From Frankiales bacterium (GTDB lineage Bacteria; Actinomycetota; Actinomycetes; Mycobacteriales; SCTD01), in assembly GCA_025464915.1 (NCBI GenBank), contig JAODNF010000480.1:1-6244 (forward strand): a stretch of DNA of 6,244 nucleotides, given 5' to 3'. The notes under the pieces were generated by a model that saw nothing but the letters and a program-made list of their open reading frames with translations, was not told the origin of the DNA and searched no databases. Within the stretch, counting starts at the first letter, position 1. Every line of letters begins with the position of its first letter. Both the position numbers and the translations under genes were made by a program. Shown here piece by piece: positions 1 to 5,789 of this stretch.

Positions 1-223
1 CGAGGCACTGCGCAGCGGCGCCCGCGACCGCCTCGCGGCCCGGCTCGGCGCAGGCCGGCACCCGGTCCGCGAGGCGCTCGTCGACCTGGTCGCGGACCGC
101 ACCGGTCGACCGGCGACGGACGTCGACGCGCTCCTGTACGGTCCCCCACCGGTGGACGACGCGGCCCTGGTGCTGCTCGCCCGCGCCCTCGATGTCTTGA
201 CCCAGGAGGTGTCTGGCTCGTGA
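1..223 (+). CDS. DUF4350 domain-containing protein, C-terminal end (5' partial)
   Basis: Reading from base 2, an open frame gives 73 residues ending ...DVLTQEVSGS and a TGA at 221-223. The rest of the gene lies before the window. The visible part is an Arg/Ala/Leu-rich helical tail: EALRSGARDRLAARLG, then HPVREALVDLVADRTGRPATD, then ALLYGPPPVDDAALVLLARALD. This pattern (alanine/arginine-rich helix, a Gly-Pro-Pro turn, a final helix rich in Leu and acidic residues) resembles the C-terminal region of actinobacterial DUF4350 proteins. These are membrane-anchored proteins normally encoded directly before a MoxR ATPase, which fits the next gene. The stop overlaps the following GTG start by 4 nt (GTGA), implying translational coupling. 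The assignment rests on this short tail plus gene order, so the family call is probable rather than certain. No function is proven for the family. Confidence 0.68.
   Translation, partial: EALRSGARDRLAARLGAGRHPVREALVDLVADRTGRPATDVDALLYGPPPVDDAALVLLARALDVLTQEVSGS
204..209 (+). promoter_or_regulatory. Ribosome binding site of the MoxR gene
   Basis: AGGAGG lies 10 nt before the GTG at 220, inside the last codons of the DUF4350 gene. It supports the GTG at 220 as the true start although that start overlaps the upstream stop codon. Confidence 0.7.
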
Positions 224-1194
224 CGGCCCCCCGTCGTCGTACCGCTGCCGCCCGCGATCCCCGCGACGCGCTGCTCGCCCTCCGGACCGAGGTCGCGAAG
301 GCCGTCGTCGGCCAGGACGCCGCCGTCACCGGCCTCGTCGTCGCTCTCCTCTGTCGCGGGCACGTGCTGCTCGAGGGCGTGCCCGGGGTGGCCAAGACCC
401 TTCTCGTGCGCGCGCTGTCGGCGTCGATGGACCTGTCGACCAAGCGGGTGCAGTTCACGCCCGACCTGATGCCCGGCGACATCACCGGCTCGCTCGTCTA
501 CGACGCGCGGACCGCCGCGTTCTCCTTCCGCGAGGGCCCGGTCTTCACCAACCTGCTGCTCGCCGACGAGATCAACCGGACGCCCCCGAAGACCCAGGCC
601 GCCCTGCTCGAGGCCATGGAGGAGCGGCAGGTCTCCGTCGACGGCACCGCCCGTCCGCTGCCCGACCCGTTCCTCGTCATCGCCACGCAGAACCCGGTCG
701 AGTACGAGGGGACCTACCCCCTCCCCGAGGCACAGCTCGACCGCTTCCTCGTCAAGCTCACCGTCCCGCTGCCCGAGCGGGCCGACGAGCTGAAGGTCCT
801 CGAGGCCCACCACGGCGGCTTCGATCCGCGCGACCTGTCCGCGCTCTCGGCCGTCGCGACGGCGGCCGACCTCGAGGCCGGCAGGAAGCAGGTCGCCGGC
901 CTGACGGTCGCGCCGGAGGTCCTCGGCTACATCGTCGACCTGTGCCGCGCGACCCGCACGTCGCCGTCGCTGCAGCTCGGCGCCTCGCCACGCGGCGCGA
1001 CCGCCCTGCTCGCGACCTCGAAGGCGTGGGCGTGGCTGTCGGGGCGCGACTACGTGACGCCCGACGACGTGAAGGCACTGGCCCGGCCGACGCTGCGGCA
1101 CCGCGTGTCGCTGCGGCCCGAGGCCGAGCTCGAGGGCGTGTCGAGCGACGCCGTCCTCGACGGCGTCCTGGCGACGGTTCCCGCCCCGCGCTGA
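220..1194 (+). CDS. moxR: MoxR family AAA+ ATPase
   Basis: A 324-residue cytoplasmic AAA+ ATPase of the MoxR (AAA_3) family. These proteins use ATP hydrolysis in chaperone-like fashion to mature or remodel partner proteins, commonly ones with von Willebrand A domains. All core motifs are present. Walker A is GVPGVAKT (residues 53-60), and Walker B is LLLADEINR (112-120). Sensor 1 is ATQNP (155-159), followed by the family signature GTYPLPEAQLDRF (164-176), whose Arg175 is the likely arginine finger. Sensor 2 is in GASPRGA (254-260, Arg258). The C-terminal AAA lid helices follow and the protein ends soon after, a normal length for the family. The GTG start has an AGGAGG 10 nt upstream and overlaps the DUF4350 stop by 4 nt. 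The stop TGA shares its A with the ATG of the DUF58 gene. This operon position matches the M. tuberculosis moxR2 locus (remembered, not searched), so DUF58 is the expected partner. No key residue is missing. Confidence 0.95.
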   Translation: MTAPRRRTAAARDPRDALLALRTEVAKAVVGQDAAVTGLVVALLCRGHVLLEGVPGVAKTLLVRALSASMDLSTKRVQFTPDLMPGDITGSLVYDARTAAFSFREGPVFTNLLLADEINRTPPKTQAALLEAMEERQVSVDGTARPLPDPFLVIATQNPVEYEGTYPLPEAQLDRFLVKLTVPLPERADELKVLEAHHGGFDPRDLSALSAVATAADLEAGRKQVAGLTVAPEVLGYIVDLCRATRTSPSLQLGASPRGATALLATSKAWAWLSGRDYVTPDDVKALARPTLRHRVSLRPEAELEGVSSDAVLDGVLATVPAPR

Positions 1195-2483
1195 TGGCCC
1201 TCACCGGTCGTGCGGTGCTGCTGGCCCTGCTCGGTCTGCTCCCTGTGGCGGTCTCACCGCACCTGCTGACGGGCCTGGCGGTCCTCGGTGTGGTCCTGCT
1301 CGTGCTCGGGGTCGACGTGCTGCTGGCCGCGTCGGTGCGCGACCTGCGCCTCTCCCGCTCAGGCGCGACCGCCTGCCGCCTCAGCACCTCGGTCGAGATC
1401 CAGCTGTCGGTGCAGAACGGCGGCCGTCCGCTGCGCGGACAGCTCCGCGACGCGTGGGTGCCGTCCGCCGGTGCGGCTCCCCGCTCCTGGGCGCTCCGCG
1501 TCCCGGCGGGAGAGCGCCGGGTGCTGACGACGACCCTGACGCCCACCCGGCGGGGTGACCGCTACCCCGACCGCGTGACGGTCCGTGCCCTCGGGCCGCT
1601 CGGGCTCGCCGGGCGGCAGGGTCGGCACGAGGTGCCGTGGCGGGTCCGCGTGCAGCCACCTTTCACGTCCCGCAAGTTCCTGCCCGAGAAGCTCGACAGG
1701 CTGCGCCAGCTCGACGGGCAGCTGGCGGTCCGCACCCGCGGCCAGGGCACCGAGTTCGACTCCCTGCGCGAGTACGTCGTCGGTGACGACGTCCGCTCCA
1801 TCGACTGGCGCGCCACGGCCCGGCGCGCGGACGTGGTCGTACGGACCTGGCGGCCCGAGCGGGACCGGCGCGTGCTCATGGTGCTCGACACCGGCCGCAC
1901 CTCGGCTGCCCGCATCGGTGACGTGCCGCGCCTCGACCTGCACCTGGACGCGGCGCTGCTGCTCGGCGCCCTCGCGTCCCGCGCCGGCGACCGGGTGGAC
2001 GTGCTCGCGGTCGACCGCGAGGTGCGCGGCACGGTCGAGGGCGCCTCGCGCACCGAGCTGCTGGCGCGGATGGTCGACGCCCTCGCCGTCCTCGAGCCGG
2101 CGCTCGTCGAGACCGACGGCCGGCGCCTCGTCTCGGAGGTGCTGCGCCGCTCGCGGCGTCGGTCGCTCGTGGTCCTGTTCACTGCCCTCGACCCGGCACC
2201 GCTGCGCGAGGGACTGCTGCCGGTCCTCCCCTCCCTCACGTCCCGGCACACCGTGGTGCTCGCGTCGGTCGGCGACACCCGCCTCGACGAGCTCGCGGTC
2301 GGCCGGTCCGACCCGGCGGCCGTCTACGCCGCGGCGGCCGCTGAGAAGACCCGCGCCGACCGACGGGCCCTGACCGCTGAGCTGCGCCGGCGCGGTGTCG
2401 AGGTGATCGACGCCGGTCCCGACATCTTCGCGTCGCACGTCGCCGACGCCTACTTGTCCCTGAAGGCCAGCGGCCGCCTCTGA
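1194..2483 (+). CDS. DUF58 domain-containing membrane protein (vWA-like)
   Basis: A 429-residue protein with two adjacent hydrophobic segments at the N terminus (about residues 7-24 and 25-47), then a long soluble part. The DUF58 signature is clear at residues 183-210, with GQGTEFDSLREY, VGDD and SIDWRATAR. A von Willebrand A-like fold follows: hydrophobic strand VLMVLDTGRT (227-236), strand and helix around residues 250-275, and strand SLVVLFTALD (324-333). DUF58 proteins are encoded beside MoxR ATPases and are their presumed clients or partners. The metal-site motif reads DTGRT instead of the classical DxSxS, so metal binding may be altered. The same frame is open upstream to 942, but ATG 1194 is chosen: it overlaps the moxR stop by one base (TGATG), starts with the expected hydrophobic anchor, and an upstream start would overlap moxR by about 250 nt. 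There is no clear Shine-Dalgarno, so translation is probably coupled to moxR. Confidence 0.92.
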   Translation: MALTGRAVLLALLGLLPVAVSPHLLTGLAVLGVVLLVLGVDVLLAASVRDLRLSRSGATACRLSTSVEIQLSVQNGGRPLRGQLRDAWVPSAGAAPRSWALRVPAGERRVLTTTLTPTRRGDRYPDRVTVRALGPLGLAGRQGRHEVPWRVRVQPPFTSRKFLPEKLDRLRQLDGQLAVRTRGQGTEFDSLREYVVGDDVRSIDWRATARRADVVVRTWRPERDRRVLMVLDTGRTSAARIGDVPRLDLHLDAALLLGALASRAGDRVDVLAVDREVRGTVEGASRTELLARMVDALAVLEPALVETDGRRLVSEVLRRSRRRSLVVLFTALDPAPLREGLLPVLPSLTSRHTVVLASVGDTRLDELAVGRSDPAAVYAAAAAEKTRADRRALTAELRRRGVEVIDAGPDIFASHVADAYLSLKASGRL

Positions 2484-2492
2484 GCCGAGCCC

Positions 2493-2553
2493 GAAGTCCC
2501 AGGGACATCGTGGCGGGACGCGCCGGCGAGTCGCACCCGGAAGTCCCAGGGAC
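2493..2553. repeat. 14-bp direct repeat pair in a convergent intergenic gap
   Basis: GAAGTCCCAGGGAC occurs exactly at 2493-2506 and again at 2540-2553, 47 bp apart, in the 78-nt gap between the convergent DUF58 (+) and SpoIIM-like (-) genes. Each copy contains the 11-bp dyad GTCCC-A-GGGAC (2496-2506 and 2543-2553). The two copies can therefore also pair with each other as stem arms with one central A-A mismatch. There is no T-tract beside either copy, so this is not a textbook rho-independent terminator. A transcript-end structure, a protein site or a dispersed chromosomal repeat are all possible. Confidence 0.75.
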
Positions 2554-2561
2554 CGCGCGGT

Positions 2562-3572
2562 TCAGCCGGAGGTGGGGAGGGTGTCGCCGCGGAGCTCGAG
2601 GTCGAGGTCACCGGTGACGCCGGCCTTCACGGCGCGGCGACCGAGGAAGAAGACCACCCAGAGGAAGCCGAGCTCGACCGTGGCGCCGATGCCGATGCGG
2701 GCCCAGGTCGGCAGCCCTGACGGCGTCACGAAGGCCTCGAGGAGCCCGCTGATGAACAGCATCACGGTGGTGCCGATGCCGCCGATCACCAGGGCGCGGC
2801 CCTCCTCGGCGAGCGCCTGCGCGCGGGTCCGTCGCCCGGGATCGACGACGGTCCAGCCGAGCTTCAGACCCAGCCCCGCCGACACGAAGATCGTCGTCAG
2901 CTCGAGCAGGCCGTGCGGGAGGATCAGGCCGAAGAACAGCTGGGTGCGGTCCCCGGCGATGAGGAACGCGGCGTCGACGGCGACGTTGACCGCGTTCTGG
3001 TAGAGCAGGAACACGACGGGTACGCCGAGCAGCAGGCCGCTCCCGATGGTCATGAGCGCGATGAACGCGTTGTTGGTGAACACCTTCGCGGCGAAGTCCT
3101 GCGCCGGCGCCTGCGTGTAGTAGTCCTGGAAGTCGTGGTCGACCAGCTGACGGATCTGGTCGGGAGTGGCCAGCTGGTTGCGCTGGTCGGGGTGCGTCAG
3201 CAGGTACGCGGTCCAGGCGATCGTCACGACGAAGAAGAAGGCGGTCGTGCCAATCCACCACCACCGGGCCCGGTAGAGGACCGCGGGGAAGTCGACCGTG
3301 AAGAACCGGGCGACGTCCCTCAGGGCGCCGCGCCGGGTGCCGGTGACAGCCCCTCGACCGCGCGCGACGAGGGAGGAGAGCCGGCCGACGAGGACCGGGT
3401 CGCCGCCGCCGCTCTGGACGACCGACAGGTGCGTGGCGGCGCGCTGGTAGAGGTCGACGAGTTCGTCGACCTGTTCGCCCGACAGCCGACGGGGCGACGA
3501 GGCCTGCTTGATCAGCTGGTCGAGGCGCACCCACTCCCGGCTGTGCCGGGAGACGAACACGTCGAGGTCCAC
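2562..3572 (-). CDS. Stage II sporulation protein M-like (SpoIIM/DUF95) membrane protein
   Basis: A 336-residue integral membrane protein. The N-terminal ~100 residues are soluble and helical (VDLDVFVSRHSREWVRLDQL onward, with several Arg). About five hydrophobic segments follow at roughly 104-125, 169-192, 212-242, 261-282 and 292-311. The family hallmark is visible near residues 218-241: LPHGLLELTTIF followed by a Gly-rich VSAGLGLKLGW, with the conserved His and Glu. The second segment contains NNAFIALMTIGSG, also typical. SpoIIM acts in membrane remodelling during engulfment in Bacillus; in actinobacteria the homologue occurs outside sporulation and its role is unknown. It is transcribed against the DUF58 gene and divergently from the RDD gene. 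The GTG at 3572 is preferred because it gives the family-like VDLD N terminus and has TAGTCT 8 nt upstream, suggesting a leaderless message. An in-frame GTG at 3596 would add eight residues but has no Shine-Dalgarno either. Confidence 0.9.
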   Translation of the reverse strand: MDLDVFVSRHSREWVRLDQLIKQASSPRRLSGEQVDELVDLYQRAATHLSVVQSGGGDPVLVGRLSSLVARGRGAVTGTRRGALRDVARFFTVDFPAVLYRARWWWIGTTAFFFVVTIAWTAYLLTHPDQRNQLATPDQIRQLVDHDFQDYYTQAPAQDFAAKVFTNNAFIALMTIGSGLLLGVPVVFLLYQNAVNVAVDAAFLIAGDRTQLFFGLILPHGLLELTTIFVSAGLGLKLGWTVVDPGRRTRAQALAEEGRALVIGGIGTTVMLFISGLLEAFVTPSGLPTWARIGIGATVELGFLWVVFFLGRRAVKAGVTGDLDLELRGDTLPTSG

Positions 3573-3580
3573 GAGAGGGC

Positions 3581-3586
3581 AGACTA
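3581..3586 (-). promoter_or_regulatory. Candidate -10 element of a leaderless SpoIIM-like message
   Basis: On the minus strand TAGTCT fits the actinobacterial -10 pattern TANNNT and sits 8 nt before the GTG start at 3572. No Shine-Dalgarno is placed correctly: the only GGAGG, at 3590-3594, is 17 nt away. A convincing -35 is not visible. The divergent gap to the RDD start is only 47 nt, so promoters for both genes must lie in or near it. Confidence 0.4.
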
Positions 3587-3619
3587 GGTCCTCCACGGGC
3601 AGCAGGAAGGGGAGTTCGG

Positions 3620-4471
3620 GTGTCGCAGCTCGTCACCGGCGAGGCGGTCGCGCTCGACCTCCGGGAGGCAGCGCTGCCGTCGAGACTGCTCGCCGCGTTC
3701 ATCGACGGGCTCGTGCAAGGCGGCGTCTTCTACTTCCTGGTGTTCGTGTTCCTCGCGGTCGGCGCACCCAGCGCGGCGGCGGGGGTCGCCATCACGATCG
3801 TGCTGTTCCTCGGGACCGGGCTCGGCTACCCGGTCGCCATGGAGACGCTCTGGAGGGGCAAGACGCTCGGCAAGGCCGCGATGGGACTACGGGTCGTCCG
3901 GGTCGACTCCGGTCCCATCGTGTTCCGCCAGGCCTTCGTCCGCGTCATAATCGGCCTGTTCGTCGAGCTGCCCGGCATCACGCTCTACAGCGCCGGCGTC
4001 ATCTGCTCGCTCGTCAACTCCCGCGGCAAGCGCCTCGGCGACCTCGCTGCAGGGACGATCGTCATCCAGGAGCGCGTCACCGGCGGGACGCAGCAGTTCT
4101 ACGCGGTGATGCCCCCGCCCCTGATCCCGTGGGCGCAGACCCTCGACCTGTCCGGCCTGCCGGACGACCTCGCGCTCTCCGTACGCAGCTTCCTGGCCCG
4201 AGCCCCCCAGATGAGCGACGCCAGCCGGGCCGACCTCGGTGGCCGGCTCGCGGCCGCGGTCGGCGCGGTCACGGCCCCACCCCCGCCGCCGGGCACTCCC
4301 GGCTGGGCCTACCTGACGGCCATCCTCGCCGAGCGCCGGCGGCGCGCCGAGCTGGCCGCCGTGCCGGTGCCGCCGCCGTCCTATGCACCGGCACCGCCCG
4401 CTCTCCAGGCATCGCCGCAGCCCGACCCGCCGGCCGTCCCGCCGGAGGGCGGGTTCCACCTGCCCGGCTGA
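3620..4471 (+). CDS. RDD family membrane protein with proline-rich C-terminal tail
   Basis: A 283-residue membrane protein. The RDD domain spans roughly residues 15-155, with the name-giving Arg22 and Asp29 in SRLLAAFIDG and a later Asp141 in GKRLGDLAAGT. There are three hydrophobic segments at about 23-46, 51-74 and 106-130, and the typical WRGKTLGKAAMGLRVV loop (78-93) between the second and third. After the domain comes a soluble part (about 160-245) ending in an Arg-rich stretch, then a proline-rich low-complexity tail (249-276). The GTG start has a purine-rich AAGGGGAG (3607-3614) 5 nt upstream. RDD proteins have no single established function; some have been linked to transport. Here it sits divergent to the SpoIIM-like gene, the same neighbour arrangement as the mycobacterial locus, which suggests a role in the same membrane system. 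It ends exactly where the opposing secreted-protein gene ends. Confidence 0.9.
   Translation: MSQLVTGEAVALDLREAALPSRLLAAFIDGLVQGGVFYFLVFVFLAVGAPSAAAGVAITIVLFLGTGLGYPVAMETLWRGKTLGKAAMGLRVVRVDSGPIVFRQAFVRVIIGLFVELPGITLYSAGVICSLVNSRGKRLGDLAAGTIVIQERVTGGTQQFYAVMPPPLIPWAQTLDLSGLPDDLALSVRSFLARAPQMSDASRADLGGRLAAAVGAVTAPPPPPGTPGWAYLTAILAERRRRAELAAVPVPPPSYAPAPPALQASPQPDPPAVPPEGGFHLPG
4438..4453 (+). other. GC-rich hairpin at the 3' end of the RDD gene
   Basis: CCCGCC (4438-4443) and GGCGGG (4448-4453) form a perfect 6-bp stem around a GGAG loop, ending 15 nt before the RDD stop codon. It lies within codons for the proline/glycine-rich tail and has no T-tract. It may slow or end transcription between the two convergent genes, but such stems arise easily by chance in GC-rich coding DNA. 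Confidence 0.25.
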
Positions 4472-4990
4472 TCAGTCGCCGAGCACGACCTTCTTCATGC
4501 TGTAGTCGAAGGCGAACCCGTTGGGGTCGTCCTCACCGGTGTTCGTGCTGTCGAACAGGCAGAACTGCACCAGGGCCTGGCCGGCGTGCAGCGGTGGCGC
4601 GCTCGGGTGGCCGGGAGCGAAGTACGGGTCCGGCTTCACCAGGAACTGCTGGTTGTGCTTCTTGCCGTCGCAGCTGAGCGACAGCCCCGGCCCGTCGGGG
4701 TTCCAGTTGGTGCTGAAGAAGGTGTCGGAGAACTCGCTCGTCGAGTGGTCCGTCGTGTTCACCAGCGGCCCCTGCTTGAGGCCGATGTAGAGGTGCGTCG
4801 GGCTGCCGCCGGAGCAGGTGTACGACGCGTGCACGACGGCAGAGACGGCACCACTGGGATCGGCGACGACCACGGGGTTCACCTTCTCGACCACCGGAGG
4901 CTGGTAACCGGCGCTCTGCTTGGCCAGCGCCGTGCTGGCCGGACTGAGCAGCAGCGCGGTGATCGAACCGACGATCAGGACCTTCTTCAT
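4472..4990 (-). CDS. Secreted small protein, DUF6299-like (tentative)
   Basis: A 172-residue exported protein that I cannot assign firmly. It begins MKKVLIVGSITALLLSPAST with a lysine pair and a hydrophobic core, and has an AxA-type signal peptidase site after STALA (about residue 23). The mature part is probably a beta-sandwich. It has YTCSGGSP (57-64, Cys59), LSCDGKKH (105-112, Cys107) and a late strand HAGQALVQFCLF (136-147, Cys144). Cys59 and Cys107 could form a disulfide, leaving Cys144 unpaired. The C-G-G, C-D-G-x-H and G-x-A spacing recalls the secreted DUF6299 proteins of streptomycetes, but this is a pattern resemblance only. ATG 4990 is chosen over the longer frame reaching 5062 because it starts directly at the signal peptide and has a G-rich Shine-Dalgarno-like GGGGGG about 6 nt upstream. 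Its stop codon abuts the RDD stop with no base between. The substrate or role is unknown. Confidence 0.78.
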   Translation of the reverse strand: MKKVLIVGSITALLLSPASTALAKQSAGYQPPVVEKVNPVVVADPSGAVSAVVHASYTCSGGSPTHLYIGLKQGPLVNTTDHSTSEFSDTFFSTNWNPDGPGLSLSCDGKKHNQQFLVKPDPYFAPGHPSAPPLHAGQALVQFCLFDSTNTGEDDPNGFAFDYSMKKVVLGD

Positions 4991-5090
4991 GCCTACCCCC
5001 CAAGGGATGTCGCGTGCACCGAGACTGCTCCCAGCCGGCGCAGGACGCCAGGGAGTTCGCACAATTCGCGGCGCCGGGTGACGGACGGTC

Positions 5091-5124
5091 AGCAGCCGAG
5101 GCTGCTCTGCCAGACTGCAGCCTC
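5091..5124. promoter_or_regulatory. Overlapping dyads before the tetR start
   Basis: Two inverted repeats share an arm. AGCAGCC-GA-GGCTGCT spans 5091-5106. GAGGCTGC (5098-5105) also pairs with GCAGCCTC (5117-5124) across an 11-nt spacer, ending immediately before the ATG at 5125. The second dyad covers the stretch where the tetR promoter must lie if the message is leaderless; a weak -10-like CAGACT is at 5111-5116. This could be an autoregulatory operator or another regulator's site. It does not resemble the CTTAC/GTAAG dyads downstream of tetR. The rest of the 134-nt divergent gap (4991-5090) shows no other clear element. Confidence 0.4.
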
Positions 5125-5739
5125 ATGAGCGCCGCCCGCCCCCTGTCGCGCGACCGCATCCTGAAAGCGGCTTTTGCGATCGCCGACAAGCGTGGGCTCG
5201 AGGCCGTCACGATGCGCAGCGTGGCGGCCCGGCTCGACGTCGAGGCGATGTCGCTCTACCACCACGTGCCGAGCAAGAGGGCGATGCTCAACGGCCTCGT
5301 GGACCTGCTGGTGCAGATGGCGGAGATGCCCACGGGAGAGGTCACCTCCGAGGAGTGGATCCGGGGTACGGCGAGCGGGCTGCGAGCGCTCGCGCAGCAG
5401 CACCCGAGGGTGGTCGGCCTGCTGAGCTCGCGGACGGTGCCGCTCGACGACCCGGAGTCGGCGAAGCCGTTCGAGGCGGGTCTCGCGGCCTTCGTCCGCG
5501 AGGGCCGCGACCTCCCGCAGGCCTACGCCGCGGTCCAGTCGGTGGCGCTGGCCGTGCTCTCCATGACGCAGCTGGAGTCGATCGCGGCGCTCGAGACCCC
5601 CACGCCGCCGGACGCCACGCACGTCGAGGCGCTGTCGGACGACTTCCCGCTGCTCCGCCAGGTCGCCGAGTCCGACGTGACGCTCGACCTGTTCTGGGCA
5701 GCGATGACCGAGGGGCTGGTCCGCGGGTTCGCCGCTTGA
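5125..5739 (+). CDS. TetR/AcrR family transcriptional regulator
   Basis: A 204-residue DNA-binding repressor-type protein. The N-terminal TetR domain runs from about residue 9 (SRDRILKAAFAIADKRGLEA) through the helix-turn-helix at 29-48. Within it, TMRSVAARLDV leads into the recognition helix EAMSLYHHV and the conserved SKRAMLNGLVDLL. The remainder is an all-helical ligand-binding/dimer domain (about 70-204) resembling the TetR C-terminal domain, with no recognisable ligand signature. The ATG at 5125 gives the normal short N-terminal arm. The frame is open back to a GTG at 5014, but that would add 37 residues of unlikely sequence through the divergent promoter region. No Shine-Dalgarno precedes the ATG, so a leaderless message is plausible. 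It is divergent from the secreted-protein gene and 50 nt upstream of a serine hydrolase gene whose leader carries two TetR-type dyads, so the hydrolase is the likely target. Confidence 0.93.
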   Translation: MSAARPLSRDRILKAAFAIADKRGLEAVTMRSVAARLDVEAMSLYHHVPSKRAMLNGLVDLLVQMAEMPTGEVTSEEWIRGTASGLRALAQQHPRVVGLLSSRTVPLDDPESAKPFEAGLAAFVREGRDLPQAYAAVQSVALAVLSMTQLESIAALETPTPPDATHVEALSDDFPLLRQVAESDVTLDLFWAAMTEGLVRGFAA

Positions 5740-5741
5740 CA
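5736..5741 (+). promoter_or_regulatory. -35 element of the serine hydrolase promoter
   Basis: A perfect consensus TTGACA overlaps the tetR stop codon (TGA 5737-5739). A 17-bp spacer places the -10 at about 5759-5764 (GACGCT), a poor hexamer, so the -10 is not certain. The spacer holds the first CTTAC-N3-GTAAG dyad. A bound repressor there would block polymerase. Confidence 0.5.
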
Positions 5742-5746
5742 ATCGC

Positions 5747-5759
5747 CTTACATCGTAAG
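5747..5759. promoter_or_regulatory. TetR-type operator dyad 1
   Basis: CTTAC-ATC-GTAAG is a perfect 5-bp inverted repeat with a 3-bp spacer, located just downstream of the TTGACA hexamer. Its A/T-containing half sites stand out from the GC-rich surroundings. It is the probable binding site of the adjacent TetR protein. Confidence 0.7.
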
Positions 5760-5765
5760 ACGCTT

Positions 5766-5778
5766 CTTACACCGTAAG
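5766..5778. promoter_or_regulatory. TetR-type operator dyad 2, overlapping the Shine-Dalgarno
   Basis: CTTAC-ACC-GTAAG repeats the same arms as dyad 1, with centres 19 bp apart, close to two helical turns. Two dimers could therefore sit on nearly the same face of DNA. Its right arm shares TAAG with the ribosome binding site. Confidence 0.7.
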
Positions 5779-5782
5779 GAGG
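5775..5782 (+). promoter_or_regulatory. Perfect ribosome binding site of the serine hydrolase gene
   Basis: TAAGGAGG is fully complementary to the 3' end of 16S rRNA and ends 7 nt before ATG 5790. It is the strongest Shine-Dalgarno in the window, suggesting high expression when derepressed. It fixes the start at 5790 rather than the adjacent GTG at 5793. Confidence 0.8.
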
Positions 5783-5789
5783 TGGGGTC

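Noticed and set aside
942..1193. In-frame upstream extension of the DUF58 gene
   Set aside because: It lies inside moxR in another frame, is Arg/Ala-rich low-complexity translation, and ATG 1194 overlaps the moxR stop and starts at the membrane anchor.
758..1546. Long minus-strand open frame across moxR and DUF58
   Set aside because: The product is Arg/Ser/Pro-rich without domains, typical of shadow frames in GC-rich DNA, and opposes two clear genes.
1359..2438. Long minus-strand open frame opposite DUF58
   Set aside because: Arg/Gly/Glu/Val-rich shadow of a well-supported gene; no motif or ribosome site.
2608..3702. Second minus-strand frame over the SpoIIM-like gene
   Set aside because: Mostly Arg/Pro/Gly with no hydrophobic segments; the alternative frame gives a proper membrane protein with family motifs.
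3508..4677. Plus-strand frame over the RDD gene
   Set aside because: Arg/Pro-rich shadow spanning three real gene regions; the RDD frame has clear membrane segments and motifs.
4991..5062. Extended N terminus for the secreted protein
   Set aside because: Would bury the signal peptide 24 residues inside the protein; ATG 4990 has a Shine-Dalgarno-like G-run.
5014..5124. Extended N terminus for the TetR protein
   Set aside because: Would add 37 residues before a normal TetR N terminus and would be read through the divergent promoter region and dyads.
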